A DNA stretch of 26,038 nucleotides from a virus: IMG/VR virus record IMGVR_UViG_3300042988_000617, positions 1 to 26,038 of that record. The stretch is one strand, 5' to 3'. A program made the translations under genes and the position numbers. How positions within the stretch are numbered: position 1 is the stretch's first letter; each line of letters starts with the position of its first letter. This document shows, piece by piece, positions 1-8,524 of the stretch. Under the pieces are notes generated by a model that saw only the letters and a list, made by a program, of their open reading frames with translations, was not told the origin of the DNA and searched no databases.

Positions 1-1534
1 TCACGCCGGTTGTCTCCGTTACGGTCGCCCCGTCGTTGACGTATGAAACGCAGTTGCTCCCCAGGTTCGGGAAGGTCACGACAAGGTTATCGTCCGACAA
101 GTCCCGCTGCAGATACCACCCGCCATTAGGCGACAGCCGCAGCACCGGCTTGAGCCCGGTCGCGCCGGACTGCACCGCGTGATAACCGCCCCCGCTCAGG
201 TCGTTCTGTTTGCCGATCGGCTGATCCGGCCCGCTCACCGCCGTCGTGCCCGCCGAGTCCTGATAGAGCGTCAGCGCCACGCCCGCTGCGGCTGCGTTGG
301 TGGCGAATTGAGCGTCCCAGGATGCGCCGATGGGTTGATAGTCGCAGGTGCCGACGGATAGCTGCAAGTAAGACAGCTCAAAGCCCTTTGTAACATCTCC
401 CACATAAGACATTGACCCCCCCACCATCCCATCCAGTTCCACATAATGCGTTGCCGCAGTGGTCTTGCCATATCCTATTAGGGTGATGATGAAGAACAAG
501 CCATCTGCAACGATGGTGGCAGAGGTAACGGTCCCGGTCCCGGTTGCTGCTGCGACTACGGAGACAGTCCCTAGGTCGAACGTGGCGGAAAAACTATCGG
601 CAAATGCCGCAGTGCCAACTGTCAGCTTCCCTTCGGTGCGACTGATGCCGCGAATCCGCGCCTTAAGCGTAAATTGCACTCCGGGAGTGACTGCGGACGT
701 GGCGACATACAGCGCATGAGTGGTTGCGGTTGTTTCCAGCAGGGTGGTGTTGGTCGTTACCGTGTACCCGCCTTTGCTCCACGCCGCATTCGAGAAATCC
801 TCCGAGTACGTCAGCAGATTCCTTCTCAACCACGGCACATTCTTCGCCGCCGCCCAGGCGTATTGTTCGGTTGTCCAGTCCGTTATCTTCTGGTAGGACT
901 TGTCGAGGGTGGAGGCGAGGGAGAGTTGAGCGCCCCAGATAATCACCCCATTCGTGCCAGAATTGGTAACAGCAGTTGATCCGTTGCCATCGCAAACCGA
1001 TATTTGGCTGAAGGTTGTTGCGATGGCACTGCCAATCAGGGTACATCTGAAAAACCCGTTTGCGGCTGGTTCAATTGCAGCAGTAAAACCAAAACCACCA
1101 GTAATGGTGCCAATTGTCCCGGTAGAAACGTTGAACCAAACGCCCCCAGCGGCTGCAGGCGACCCAATCATCACCCACGAAAACTCTGCCGCTTTGGCAT
1201 AAAAAGAGATCCGCACGGTGGTCCCGGCGGCGACGGCTGTGCTGCCTTGATACACTCCGGGAGATGTCGCCGCTGATGTTGGGATGATTTTTGTGGCAGT
1301 GCTGCCGCCTAGGGGGTCAAGTTGTCCGCCCGTAAGTGTTGGGGCCCGGAACTTTGTCCAGATCGCGTTACTGAAATCCTCCGTGTAAGTCAGCAAATTG
1401 CGCCTTGGCAGATGATCCCCCGCCCCCCACAACGACGACGGGTCGTAGATCGCGCCGCCGCCAGCGTTCTGAACCGCCTGCTGCAGTTTGGTCAGCGTGA
1501 ACTTCGGCCGCAACGCTTTGGTGATGGGGCGCAT
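1..1534 (-). CDS. Large tail/fibre protein with duplicated carbohydrate-binding modules, partial (3' end beyond left edge)
   Basis: An open minus-strand frame begins at ATG 1534, six bases after the preceding stop, and stays open for 511 codons to the window edge, so the C-terminus is missing. Two related blocks are visible. One starts near residue 46 with RNLLTYTEDFSNAIW and the other near residue 239 with RNLLTYSEDFSNAAW. This NLL.(Y/W)SEDF.NA.W opening is typical of carbohydrate-binding-like modules in phage tail proteins (family knowledge). Each is followed by beta-rich, Thr/Gly/Ala-rich sequence. Near residues 420-470 a third type of segment (LYQDSAGTTAV, then DLSGGGYHA) resembles the start of a concanavalin A/LamG-like domain. 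There is no clear Shine-Dalgarno, so translation may be coupled to the upstream gene. Likely a host-surface-binding tail protein at the end of the tail gene block; the exact family is not identified. Confidence 0.72.
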   Translation of the reverse strand, partial: MRPITKALRPKFTLTKLQQAVQNAGGGAIYDPSSLWGAGDHLPRRNLLTYTEDFSNAIWTKFRAPTLTGGQLDPLGGSTATKIIPTSAATSPGVYQGSTAVAAGTTVRISFYAKAAEFSWVMIGSPAAAGGVWFNVSTGTIGTITGGFGFTAAIEPAANGFFRCTLIGSAIATTFSQISVCDGNGSTAVTNSGTNGVIIWGAQLSLASTLDKSYQKITDWTTEQYAWAAAKNVPWLRRNLLTYSEDFSNAAWSKGGYTVTTNTTLLETTATTHALYVATSAVTPGVQFTLKARIRGISRTEGKLTVGTAAFADSFSATFDLGTVSVVAAATGTGTVTSATIVADGLFFIITLIGYGKTTAATHYVELDGMVGGSMSYVGDVTKGFELSYLQLSVGTCDYQPIGASWDAQFATNAAAAGVALTLYQDSAGTTAVSGPDQPIGKQNDLSGGGYHAVQSGATGLKPVLRLSPNGGWYLQRDLSDDNLVVTFPNLGSNCVSYVNDGATVTETTGV

Positions 1535-1539
1535 GGCAA

Positions 1540-2058
1540 TCAGTATTGATCGGCGTTGAGGGCAATGGCGAACTGCTGGGCGCTCGCGGGAGCCGCGCCC
1601 GCGGTCTTGACCACCAGCACCCCGTAGAGAGTCCCTGAGCCCGCCACGGTGGTGAACGTCACGGGCAGGTCCAGCCACAGCGCGCTGGCCGAATCTGAGC
1701 CGGTCCCCTCGGTCGCCAGGGCGGGAAAGTCCAGATACCCGATCCGGTTGGAGCGGTCGGCCCAGAGAAGGGTGTAGGGGCTGTTGTCAGCGATCGGCGT
1801 CGGGGCGGTCTTGTAGAGGTACAAACGCACGGCCATACCCAGGCACGCGGTCGCGCTGTTGGTCATCAGCCGGGCCTTGGTGATGGCCCCGGCACAGACG
1901 CCGGGGTCGGCCATGCCGGCGAAAGTGAGAACCGCCGCGGTGCCGGTGTTGCCAAGCACGTCCGAGACGCTGTAAGCCGTGGTGTCCGAGGGGCGGGTAA
2001 AGCTGGTCTCGACGTTGACGCCGGTGAGGATCGGGGCGTTGTACAAGACTCCAGGCAT
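1540..2058 (-). CDS. Small beta-rich phage structural protein, function unknown
   Basis: A 172-aa protein starting at ATG 2058, with a strong AAGGAG Shine-Dalgarno seven bases upstream. It has no signal peptide or membrane segment. The composition is rich in Ala, Thr, Gly and Val with alternating hydrophobic residues, which suggests a beta-sandwich. It lies in the tail gene block between another small structural gene and the large binding protein that starts six bases after its stop, so a tail, fibre or baseplate accessory role is likely by context only. I do not recognise a named family. Proteins of this type often accompany tail fibres in podoviruses, but that is inference. Confidence 0.7.
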   Translation of the reverse strand: MPGVLYNAPILTGVNVETSFTRPSDTTAYSVSDVLGNTGTAAVLTFAGMADPGVCAGAITKARLMTNSATACLGMAVRLYLYKTAPTPIADNSPYTLLWADRSNRIGYLDFPALATEGTGSDSASALWLDLPVTFTTVAGSGTLYGVLVVKTAGAAPASAQQFAIALNADQY

Positions 2059-2070
2059 GGTCGTGACTCC

Positions 2071-2610
2071 TTAGCTGTATTCGTTTTGGGTGCCGAAGGC
2101 GCCCTTCTGGTAATGGGCGTCGATGCTCAAAATCACCGGATCCACTCCCGCGGTCCCGTCGATCTTTTGCAGGCGAAAGGCCAAAATCGTCGAGAAAGTG
2201 GCCCCTGTAAGGGTCACATCCACAAGTTCCTTGATCTGGTGCGTGTACTGCTCCTGACCCGCACAAGTATGCGTGACGGTCCCGGTGTTTTGCTCCACCC
2301 CGAACGTCCCGCCGGGTGCGGCCCAGGTGTAATCGAGACGAAAACCCACGGTATTCCCCGCGGCCGTACTCATCGGGAAAGTGAAATGGACATGAAAGTG
2401 AATCACTGGGTCCGGTAGCAGTTGGTGCGAGAGCTGAATCGTCCCGTGGCAAAGGTCGCCCCCGTCGTACTGATAGCCGAAAACGTTGCCGCCCCGAATG
2501 GCCACAAAGGTGGGCGCGGTGCCGCCTGTAGGTAAGGCAATCGCCGGGGCCTGGGAATCATCCCAGCGGTACTGCTGGGCGCCCTCGCCCGTGTTGGTCA
2601 GGATAGGCAT
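2071..2610 (-). CDS. Small phage structural protein, function unknown
   Basis: A 179-aa protein starting at ATG 2610, one base after the TAA of the upstream gene, so translation is probably coupled. The sequence is beta-rich with a central aromatic and His cluster (IHFHVHFTF near residue 70) and no membrane segment. The His-X-His pattern resembles strands of a jelly-roll or capsid/tail beta-sandwich but is not enough to name a family. Its place between the tailspike-like gene and the carbohydrate-binding tail gene suggests a virion component. Two cysteines (near residues 54 and 116) are the only ones. Confidence 0.7.
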   Translation of the reverse strand: MPILTNTGEGAQQYRWDDSQAPAIALPTGGTAPTFVAIRGGNVFGYQYDGGDLCHGTIQLSHQLLPDPVIHFHVHFTFPMSTAAGNTVGFRLDYTWAAPGGTFGVEQNTGTVTHTCAGQEQYTHQIKELVDVTLTGATFSTILAFRLQKIDGTAGVDPVILSIDAHYQKGAFGTQNEYS

Positions 2611-2611
2611 A

Positions 2612-3319
2612 TTAGCTTAACTCCGTCACGCGGGCCGCGCCCGTGGCGCTGGCCCAGATGCCATCGATGATCCCGGCGTAAACCGGGCTCGACGGTAGCT
2701 CCAGGGTTTCCCCACCGTTGAGCTTGTAGGTGAAGCTCGTCGCCGAAGCGGTCGCCCCAAACTTGAGGTACAAGATGGCCGTGCTGTCGTTCATGACGAT
2801 GGCGCCCTTCCGGGCGCTGTTGGCCGCCAGCACCGTCACGCTCGAAGCCGAGCCGCTGACGTTGCTCAAGGTCGCCGTGCTGGCTGCAGGGAGCGAGGAA
2901 ACCGCCACCGCACCCGTCACGGTCGGGGTCGAGCCCACCGTCCCGCCCGAGCCCGCGCTGATGCTTAAGGTCGCAGTCCCGCCCGTGTCGCAGATTGCGG
3001 CCAGGTGCGTCTCGGTCCCGACATCCCGCGCCAGCGTCTCGCACGAGTACGGGTCGATCGGGTAGTCCGTGACCGCGGCACTGATCCCGGATCCGCCCAG
3101 CTTCACGTAAGCCCGTGACAGCCCGTAATTGCGGACGGTCAGGGTGTCCCCGGTCGCAGGCAGTTCCACGCGAGCGCTGGCCACGGTCGCCGACAAGGAG
3201 ACCGTCCCGGTGGGCGTGTAGCCGGTCGCGCCCGAGTCGCTGGTGAGTAGGTGCCCGTCGGCATCCACCGCCATTGCCACCGGTTTCTGTGTGGCCGCAT
3301 AAATGCCCTCGTTGATCAT
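2612..3319 (-). CDS. Phage tail-associated beta-rich protein
   Basis: A 235-aa protein. The frame can be extended to 3379, but the start at ATG 3319 (MINEGIYAA) is preferred because an AAGGAG Shine-Dalgarno sits nine bases before it and the upstream extension overlaps the tailspike gene. The C-terminal half (LSNVSGSASSVTVLAANSAR, then NDSTAILYLKFGATASATSF and a closing IDGIWASATGAARVTEL) follows a pattern common in short phage structural proteins near tail fibres (family knowledge). The middle is Gly/Ser/Thr-rich and could be a flexible linker. Probable virion surface or tail component; no enzymatic motif is visible. Confidence 0.72.
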   Translation of the reverse strand: MINEGIYAATQKPVAMAVDADGHLLTSDSGATGYTPTGTVSLSATVASARVELPATGDTLTVRNYGLSRAYVKLGGSGISAAVTDYPIDPYSCETLARDVGTETHLAAICDTGGTATLSISAGSGGTVGSTPTVTGAVAVSSLPAASTATLSNVSGSASSVTVLAANSARKGAIVMNDSTAILYLKFGATASATSFTYKLNGGETLELPSSPVYAGIIDGIWASATGAARVTELS

Positions 3320-3335
3320 CTTGGCGTCTCCTTGG

Positions 3336-4736
3336 TTAAGCGTATTGGCCGCCCGTAGCGGCCGAGCCGGCTGTTCCACCGGGCAGGGTCAGGCCGCCCG
3401 TTTGGATCACCGCGTTGTAATTGACGAGGTAGCGGGGGCCGGTCGCACTGCCAACAAAGCTCACGCTGGTGAGGTAAATACAGCCCAGCATCGTGGCCCA
3501 GGCGTAAGCGGTCGAGAAGGCTGGCGTCCCGGTGAGGGTCACGGTGATCCCGCTCGCCGAGATGACCGAGGCGGTGTCAGCGTACAGGTGCCCCACGGCA
3601 TTGGCGCTGATGCTGTAGTTGCCGGTCAGGGCCACATAGGCACCGCGCTGGGCTGCGATCTGATAAACCACGCAGGTACCAAAATCCATGCGATCCATCT
3701 GCACCCAGGCGTTCGAAACCAGCACGCCCGAGCCGCCCGAGGATGACACCTTCAGCCCCCGCAGGCGGTAGCCCCCGTCGAAACTGTCGCCCGCAATGGC
3801 GTTGGAGGCGGACAGCACCAGCACATTGCTCGGAGTGGTAATGTCGCCCTCGATCGTGACGCAGTAGCCGCCGATGCTGGCCGACACAATCGAGCGCAGG
3901 TAAAAGCCGGCATAGGTGCCGGCGCGGACCAATATCGTCACCTGTTGGCTGCCGAGGTCAAGCGTTTCGCTGACAATATCCACTGCGCGCTGAATCGTTC
4001 GGAAGGCGCCGCCCGCGGTGTCCGCCAAGCCGTTGTTGCTGTCGCTGCCGTCCGTTCTGACGTAGTAGGTCCGCGCCGCCGTGAGGCGGTAGCGCACCGG
4101 GCCCAGGCCGCCAGGGGAGACGTCCCCGGTCACGGTGACGTTGCCAGCGACTTCGAGCTTCTGGGTCGGCGTGGTGGTGTCGCCGATGCGAAGGGCGCCG
4201 TTGACGTACCCGTTCCCGACCATCTCCAGCGGCAGCGTCGGGACCGTCGTGTCGCCAATCCGCACCTTGGGCGCGGTGATGGGTTTGTCCGAACTGGTCT
4301 TGGTGCTGGAGAGGCTGACGTTGTTCTGGGTGCCCGATCCCTGGTTGGTTTGGAATGCGAGGTTGCCCGCCGCATCCTGCCAAACCTTCGCCCCGTTGCC
4401 GGTGCTGTCGATGGTGACGGACGTAAATTCGGACGGGAAGGCCGAGGTATCCCCTACCCCGACGATGTTATCGATCGTCCGCACCATCACGGCATCCGCA
4501 TCGGCCAGCACGCACTTGTAGGCGACACCATTGGCCAGCCAGATCGGCGCCGGGGGCTCGCCGCGAGCGTTGAGTACGACGGGCGCGGTATGCGCGGTGC
4601 CGGTCGAGGTCTGATAGACCGTGGCGGGGGTGGTGGTGCCCGCCAGGTACCACGTCAGCGTGCCGCCCACGAGGGGCAGCACGTCGTCGGATAGCTGGGC
4701 GTCTTGGAATACAGGGCTTAGGTTGTAATCGGCCAT
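3336..4736 (-). CDS. Tailspike/tail fibre protein with beta-helix (pectin lyase-like) body
   Basis: A 466-aa protein whose ATG shares a base with the preceding stop (TGATG), so translation is coupled. Residues 1-95 resemble the head-binding N-terminus of short-tailed phage spikes (LVGGTLTWYLAGTT, PIWLANGVAYKCVLADA, VMVRTIDNI). Residues 157-210 form a linker with two IGDTT.PT repeats (RIGDTTVPT near 159 and RIGDTTTPT near 183). From residue 223 the sequence TYYVRTDGSDSNNG, then AFRTIQRAVD, is the classic entry into a right-handed parallel beta-helix, and the remaining Gly/Val/Ser-rich repeats fit that fold. The role is probably receptor recognition and possibly glycan cleavage at the tail tip. 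It occupies the position of P22 gene 9, after the ejection genes. It is shorter than P22 gp9 (about 666 aa) and I see no catalytic residues I can assign. Confidence 0.8.
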   Translation of the reverse strand: MADYNLSPVFQDAQLSDDVLPLVGGTLTWYLAGTTTPATVYQTSTGTAHTAPVVLNARGEPPAPIWLANGVAYKCVLADADAVMVRTIDNIVGVGDTSAFPSEFTSVTIDSTGNGAKVWQDAAGNLAFQTNQGSGTQNNVSLSSTKTSSDKPITAPKVRIGDTTVPTLPLEMVGNGYVNGALRIGDTTTPTQKLEVAGNVTVTGDVSPGGLGPVRYRLTAARTYYVRTDGSDSNNGLADTAGGAFRTIQRAVDIVSETLDLGSQQVTILVRAGTYAGFYLRSIVSASIGGYCVTIEGDITTPSNVLVLSASNAIAGDSFDGGYRLRGLKVSSSGGSGVLVSNAWVQMDRMDFGTCVVYQIAAQRGAYVALTGNYSISANAVGHLYADTASVISASGITVTLTGTPAFSTAYAWATMLGCIYLTSVSFVGSATGPRYLVNYNAVIQTGGLTLPGGTAGSAATGGQYA

Positions 4737-7243
4737 CAGCGGGTCATCCTATTGTAAATCTCCGAGAGGATCCCGGTTCTTGCGCCACTCTGCAGGGCGG
4801 GCATGAAGGCCGCGGTTGACCGCAAGCGCCCAAGGTTCATCAAGCGGGCGCCCTCTTCCGGGTCGATCAGGCCACGCTGGATCATCCGCAACACATCTAC
4901 CTGCGCGGGCTTGGTCGCGGCATCGGCCATTTTTCCGGGGACTGACTGCAAGATGTTCTTCGCAAAGCCCGCAAGTCCGGCGCGGGTATTATCCCCCAGC
5001 AGGCCGCCCATAATGTCGTCGCTGATGATCTGGTTGACGGCCAGGTTTTGAGCCGTGGCGCTATTCACGGGAGCGCCCCCGGTGGTTAGCACATTGGCCC
5101 GCCGCTTCTCTTCCTGGGCCGCTTCAAAGGCTGCCCGTTGCGGCTTGGAGAGCTTCGCGCCGGCTTTGCGCTCGGCGCCCGCGAGGTCGAGCCGGTCGAG
5201 CTTGGCCCCGGATAGCGTCCGGTCCCCGTACAACTGATCCTCATCGGCGATATTGCGCGCGGTGTTTTCGGTCTTGCCGACCAGCTCGCGCCCCAGCTTC
5301 AACCGGCCCTCGGCGCGAGACATGCGAGCGTAGCGGTCGAGGAAGGGCTTGAACTCAGGAACGGCGGCGATCAGGTCATCGTTCATCGCCGAGCGGATCT
5401 GCTGACCTACGCGCTTCATGTCCGCCTTGCTGCCCGCAGTGGCGGTCAGCAGGTTTTCATAGATCAAGTCGTCAAGGCTCTGCCGGTTGTTCCACAGCCG
5501 GATGAAGTTGGTGCCCTCTTCAACGCCCGCCGCGGTCTTGGCGATCAGGTTCTCCAGCTTCGCATTGCCCTGGTGCCGCTTGGCCAGGTCCGCAAGCGTG
5601 GCTTGCAGTTGATTCGGCGCCACGGGCAACTCAGCCGGATCGATGCCCTTGGCCTTCAGTTGGTCCTCGAAGGTCTGGCCAATGCGCTGCTTCACCATCC
5701 CGATGCGGTCGAGCATATCGGTGGCGCCCGCCTTGGGCGCCTTGTTCACCCGGTCGAGGGTGTCACGGATGGCGCTATCCATCTGCGTGATACGCACGGC
5801 GTTGACTTGATCCACACCCGCGTCAATGGCGGTCTGTGACGAGGGTAATACCCGCTGAAGGCGGGCAAGGCCAGGGTCTTGGGTCACTTCCGCAAGGGTG
5901 GGCTTGGAGCCGGGGACCAATTCCCGATTGAAATTTGGATCCGCCGCCCGTGCCGCTGCGGTGTTGGGCGCCGCGGCCTGCTTGTTCAGCACCCGCCCGG
6001 CAATCTTCTCGCGCCCGCCAGCGCTGAAGGGAGCGGCCATGCGGCTGACCCCCGAGCCCACGGCATTCAGGGTGCTACCCGCCACACCGGGAACCATCCC
6101 GCCAAGGATGCCGGCGCCGATCTGCACCGGGACCGGAGCACCGGCTTCGCGGGCGAGGTCGGAGGCACCGGAGGCGGACATGGCGGACAAAGCCTGCTTA
6201 CCGGGGGCTGCGGCGAGAGTGTTTAGCCCGTTGGCGGCCATGCCGCCCGCAGGCGCGGCAGCGCCCACCATCCCCGCCAAACCCGCCCCCGAGGCTGCCC
6301 CCAGCCCGGCCGTCACCACCCTTTCCGCACCTGAGGCCGCTTGCGGGTTGATCCCGCCCGCCTGCAGCGCTTGATCCACATAAGCGCCGGTCGGCGGGAG
6401 GTAGTCCAGCGTGCCGGGGCGGATGGCGTTGACCCCTTTGGCAATCAGGTTCACCGGGGCGTTGATGGCATCCGCGGCCATCGTCAGCGGGGCGGATAAC
6501 CCCTTCGCGGTCGAGCGAATCGCGGTCTGTGCGGTCGGGGACATGCCTGAGGGCTGGGCCTGCTGTTCATCCTCCCACACAAACCCCGCAGGCAAAGCCG
6601 AGCCACCCGGCGCAGGTTGTGCCTGCGCGTCTTCCCATTGGTAGCCCTGCGGCAGCATCACCCCGTTACCAGGTGGCGGTTGATCTGCCGCTTGGGCGGC
6701 CGGAATGATGGCATCGAATAAGCCACTCGCCGCTTGCTGGAAAATGTTGGGCGCGTACTTCTCGCGCATTCCCGCAACGTGCTGGGAGCTGCCCAAGTTC
6801 TTCATGACGCGCGGCACATATTTCTGTGTCTCCCGGTACGGAGGCACGCCCCCGTACTTTTGGACCGCACCGGCCCCGGCGTTGTAAGCCGCTGCCGCAA
6901 GTTCCGGTTTGCCAAACTGCCGCAACAGGTCGCCCAGGTGGCGCCCACCCGCAGGGATCGCTTTGTAAGGGTCTTGGAGGTCCGTGATGGTCTTCATCCC
7001 GTACCGGGCGCCGGTCTCTGGGATGAACTGCATCCGCCCGTAAGCGTTGGCCGGCGATCTAACTCGGTTGCGTAACGCATCGTCCTTGATGTGGCCGGTC
7101 TCAGCGTCCGAAATCGCCTTGGTAAAGCCGGGGGGTAGCCCGTTGACGCGATCCGCTTCGGCATACAGAGCCGCGTAATCCGGCTGCCCGCCCTGCGGCG
7201 TTTGCTCGTCTTCCCACACAAAGCCCGGAGGTAAAGCGCTCAT
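4736..7243 (-). CDS. Ejection protein with N-terminal lytic transglycosylase domain (P22 gp16-like position)
   Basis: An 835-aa protein whose start overlaps the upstream stop by four bases (ATGA). Residues 35-150 are a soluble lytic transglycosylase-like domain: ISDAETGH with probable catalytic Glu48, AYGRMQFIPETG near 67-78, and LAAAAYNAG at 115-123, the three landmarks of the SLT fold. This domain would cut peptidoglycan during DNA entry. The rest is Ala/Gly-rich with a hydrophobic stretch near residues 300-345, then long helical sequence, as expected for an internal virion protein delivered into the cell envelope. Unusually, the motif LPxGFxWEDEQ occurs three times: residues 4-14, 197-207 and 217-227. 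It is the last of three consecutive ejection-type genes and precedes the tailspike. Confidence 0.88.
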   Translation of the reverse strand: MSALPPGFVWEDEQTPQGGQPDYAALYAEADRVNGLPPGFTKAISDAETGHIKDDALRNRVRSPANAYGRMQFIPETGARYGMKTITDLQDPYKAIPAGGRHLGDLLRQFGKPELAAAAYNAGAGAVQKYGGVPPYRETQKYVPRVMKNLGSSQHVAGMREKYAPNIFQQAASGLFDAIIPAAQAADQPPPGNGVMLPQGYQWEDAQAQPAPGGSALPAGFVWEDEQQAQPSGMSPTAQTAIRSTAKGLSAPLTMAADAINAPVNLIAKGVNAIRPGTLDYLPPTGAYVDQALQAGGINPQAASGAERVVTAGLGAASGAGLAGMVGAAAPAGGMAANGLNTLAAAPGKQALSAMSASGASDLAREAGAPVPVQIGAGILGGMVPGVAGSTLNAVGSGVSRMAAPFSAGGREKIAGRVLNKQAAAPNTAAARAADPNFNRELVPGSKPTLAEVTQDPGLARLQRVLPSSQTAIDAGVDQVNAVRITQMDSAIRDTLDRVNKAPKAGATDMLDRIGMVKQRIGQTFEDQLKAKGIDPAELPVAPNQLQATLADLAKRHQGNAKLENLIAKTAAGVEEGTNFIRLWNNRQSLDDLIYENLLTATAGSKADMKRVGQQIRSAMNDDLIAAVPEFKPFLDRYARMSRAEGRLKLGRELVGKTENTARNIADEDQLYGDRTLSGAKLDRLDLAGAERKAGAKLSKPQRAAFEAAQEEKRRANVLTTGGAPVNSATAQNLAVNQIISDDIMGGLLGDNTRAGLAGFAKNILQSVPGKMADAATKPAQVDVLRMIQRGLIDPEEGARLMNLGRLRSTAAFMPALQSGARTGILSEIYNRMTR

Positions 7244-8517
7244 TGCGGTACCAATTGCCCATTACGCACAATCATGCGCTGCCCGGTAGCGGGGTTGATT
7301 GCCACCCGGCCCTCGGGGAGTCCGCCCGCTGGGGCGGGCGCCTGCCCTTGCGCTGGTTGTCCACCCTGCGGCGTCATAGTCCCGAAAGCCATGTCATCAA
7401 GCGCGATGCCTTGTCGTTGAGCAATGCCGGCGTAATTGTCGCGGGCCACGTCATAGGCCTGCTTCAGTGCGTTGGTCTTGCCGGTCGCCATCTCCAACAG
7501 CTTCGCTCGCACATCGGGCGACAAGCGCGCCCCACCTTTGACGGCGTTGTATTGCCCCGCCAGATCCTCAAACCAGGAACCCGTCCCACCAACCAGGCCG
7601 GCATCCGACTCGCGCACCACGCCCTTGGGGTCGAGCACCCTGGCCACGCCATAGATCAGCCCCAAGTCGCCCGCTTTGTTGTCGAGCTGGGCGCTGGAAT
7701 AAAGCCCCTGCATCAGCGGCGCCACGGTGCGGTAAGTCTGCACCTCTTCCAGCCCCTCGAACTGCTTCCGCAGGGCGTTGGCGCGTTCGTTGGCTTTGTT
7801 GCCAAGCTCGGCATGGGTGCTTTGCTGTTGGAGGCCCAGTTGCTGCTGTTGGTACGGCGTTGGCCCCAGGCCCTGCTGGTACGCAGCTTTCTGGTTGCTC
7901 GCGGACACGTCCCGCTGCATTTCCTCGTCGGGGTCTTTGTAGCCGCCCGCCTTGGCCGCGGCCATGATGTGCGGCAGCACATCCGGGTTGCCGGCTGCTT
8001 CCTGCAGTTGCCGCGCCACCTCGGGGTTGCGATCGCCCCAGGTCTTGGACCGGGCGATCAGGTAGCCCGCAAGCGCTTGCGGGTTGGCGTTCGCCCCCAT
8101 CGCCTTCATGTAGTGCGCCGCCCCCACGGCTTCCTGTTTGGCAATGTCGGCATTCTTGCCCTCGTTCTCGATCTGCTTGCCCTGGGTGTCGGCGCCGATC
8201 CGCCCGCCCTCGGCCTTGAGCTTGTTCACCTCGTATTGCGACTTCGCCAGCCCCATCGCCCGCTCGGGGTTGATCTTGTAGAGGGCCGCGAGGCCCTGCT
8301 CTTGATCCGGCCCGCTCAGGTTGGCCTTGACCGCTTCATCCCATCTGGATTCCTCGGCGAGCTTTTGCTGTTCACGCTGGGCCAGCGATTGCAGCGCATC
8401 AGCCCGCGCCTGGGAGGTTTGCAGTTCCTGCATACCCAACATGCCCGAGAGGAAACCGCCCGCGATGTTGGGCTGTTGGATGGCGCCGGGGGGTAGTGAA
8501 ATATCTCCGAATGGCAT
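7240..8517 (-). CDS. Internal virion/ejection (DNA transfer) protein, P22 gp20-like position
   Basis: A 425-aa, largely helical protein. The N-terminal 70 residues (IAGGFLSGMLGMQELQTSQA, then a Gln/Glu/Arg-rich helix) and Gln-rich segments near 215-235 suggest coiled coil. The segment GLIYGVARVLDPKGVVRESD near residues 288-307 is a conserved block found in phage DNA-transfer/ejection proteins (family knowledge). The C-terminus is a Pro/Gly/Gln-rich tail ending in TGQRMIVRNGQLVPQ. Start ATG 8517 lies seven bases after the upstream stop, and the 3' end overlaps the transglycosylase gene by four bases. It is probably packaged inside the head and ejected with DNA. The gp20 assignment rests on position and composition, not on a full alignment. 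Confidence 0.78.
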   Translation of the reverse strand: MPFGDISLPPGAIQQPNIAGGFLSGMLGMQELQTSQARADALQSLAQREQQKLAEESRWDEAVKANLSGPDQEQGLAALYKINPERAMGLAKSQYEVNKLKAEGGRIGADTQGKQIENEGKNADIAKQEAVGAAHYMKAMGANANPQALAGYLIARSKTWGDRNPEVARQLQEAAGNPDVLPHIMAAAKAGGYKDPDEEMQRDVSASNQKAAYQQGLGPTPYQQQQLGLQQQSTHAELGNKANERANALRKQFEGLEEVQTYRTVAPLMQGLYSSAQLDNKAGDLGLIYGVARVLDPKGVVRESDAGLVGGTGSWFEDLAGQYNAVKGGARLSPDVRAKLLEMATGKTNALKQAYDVARDNYAGIAQRQGIALDDMAFGTMTPQGGQPAQGQAPAPAGGLPEGRVAINPATGQRMIVRNGQLVPQ

Positions 8518-8524
8518 GGCCGCC

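Noticed and set aside
3945-4694. Long plus-strand open frame opposite the tailspike gene (and similar ones at 7243-8496 and 12498-13385)
   Set aside because: They mirror high-GC coding sequence on the minus strand, have low-complexity composition, no ribosome binding site and no recognisable domain, while the minus-strand frames encode known phage families.
1-4736. Diversity-generating retroelement target in the tail genes
   Set aside because: No reverse transcriptase, template repeat or matching variable repeat was seen; the tail protein repeats are diverged domain duplications.
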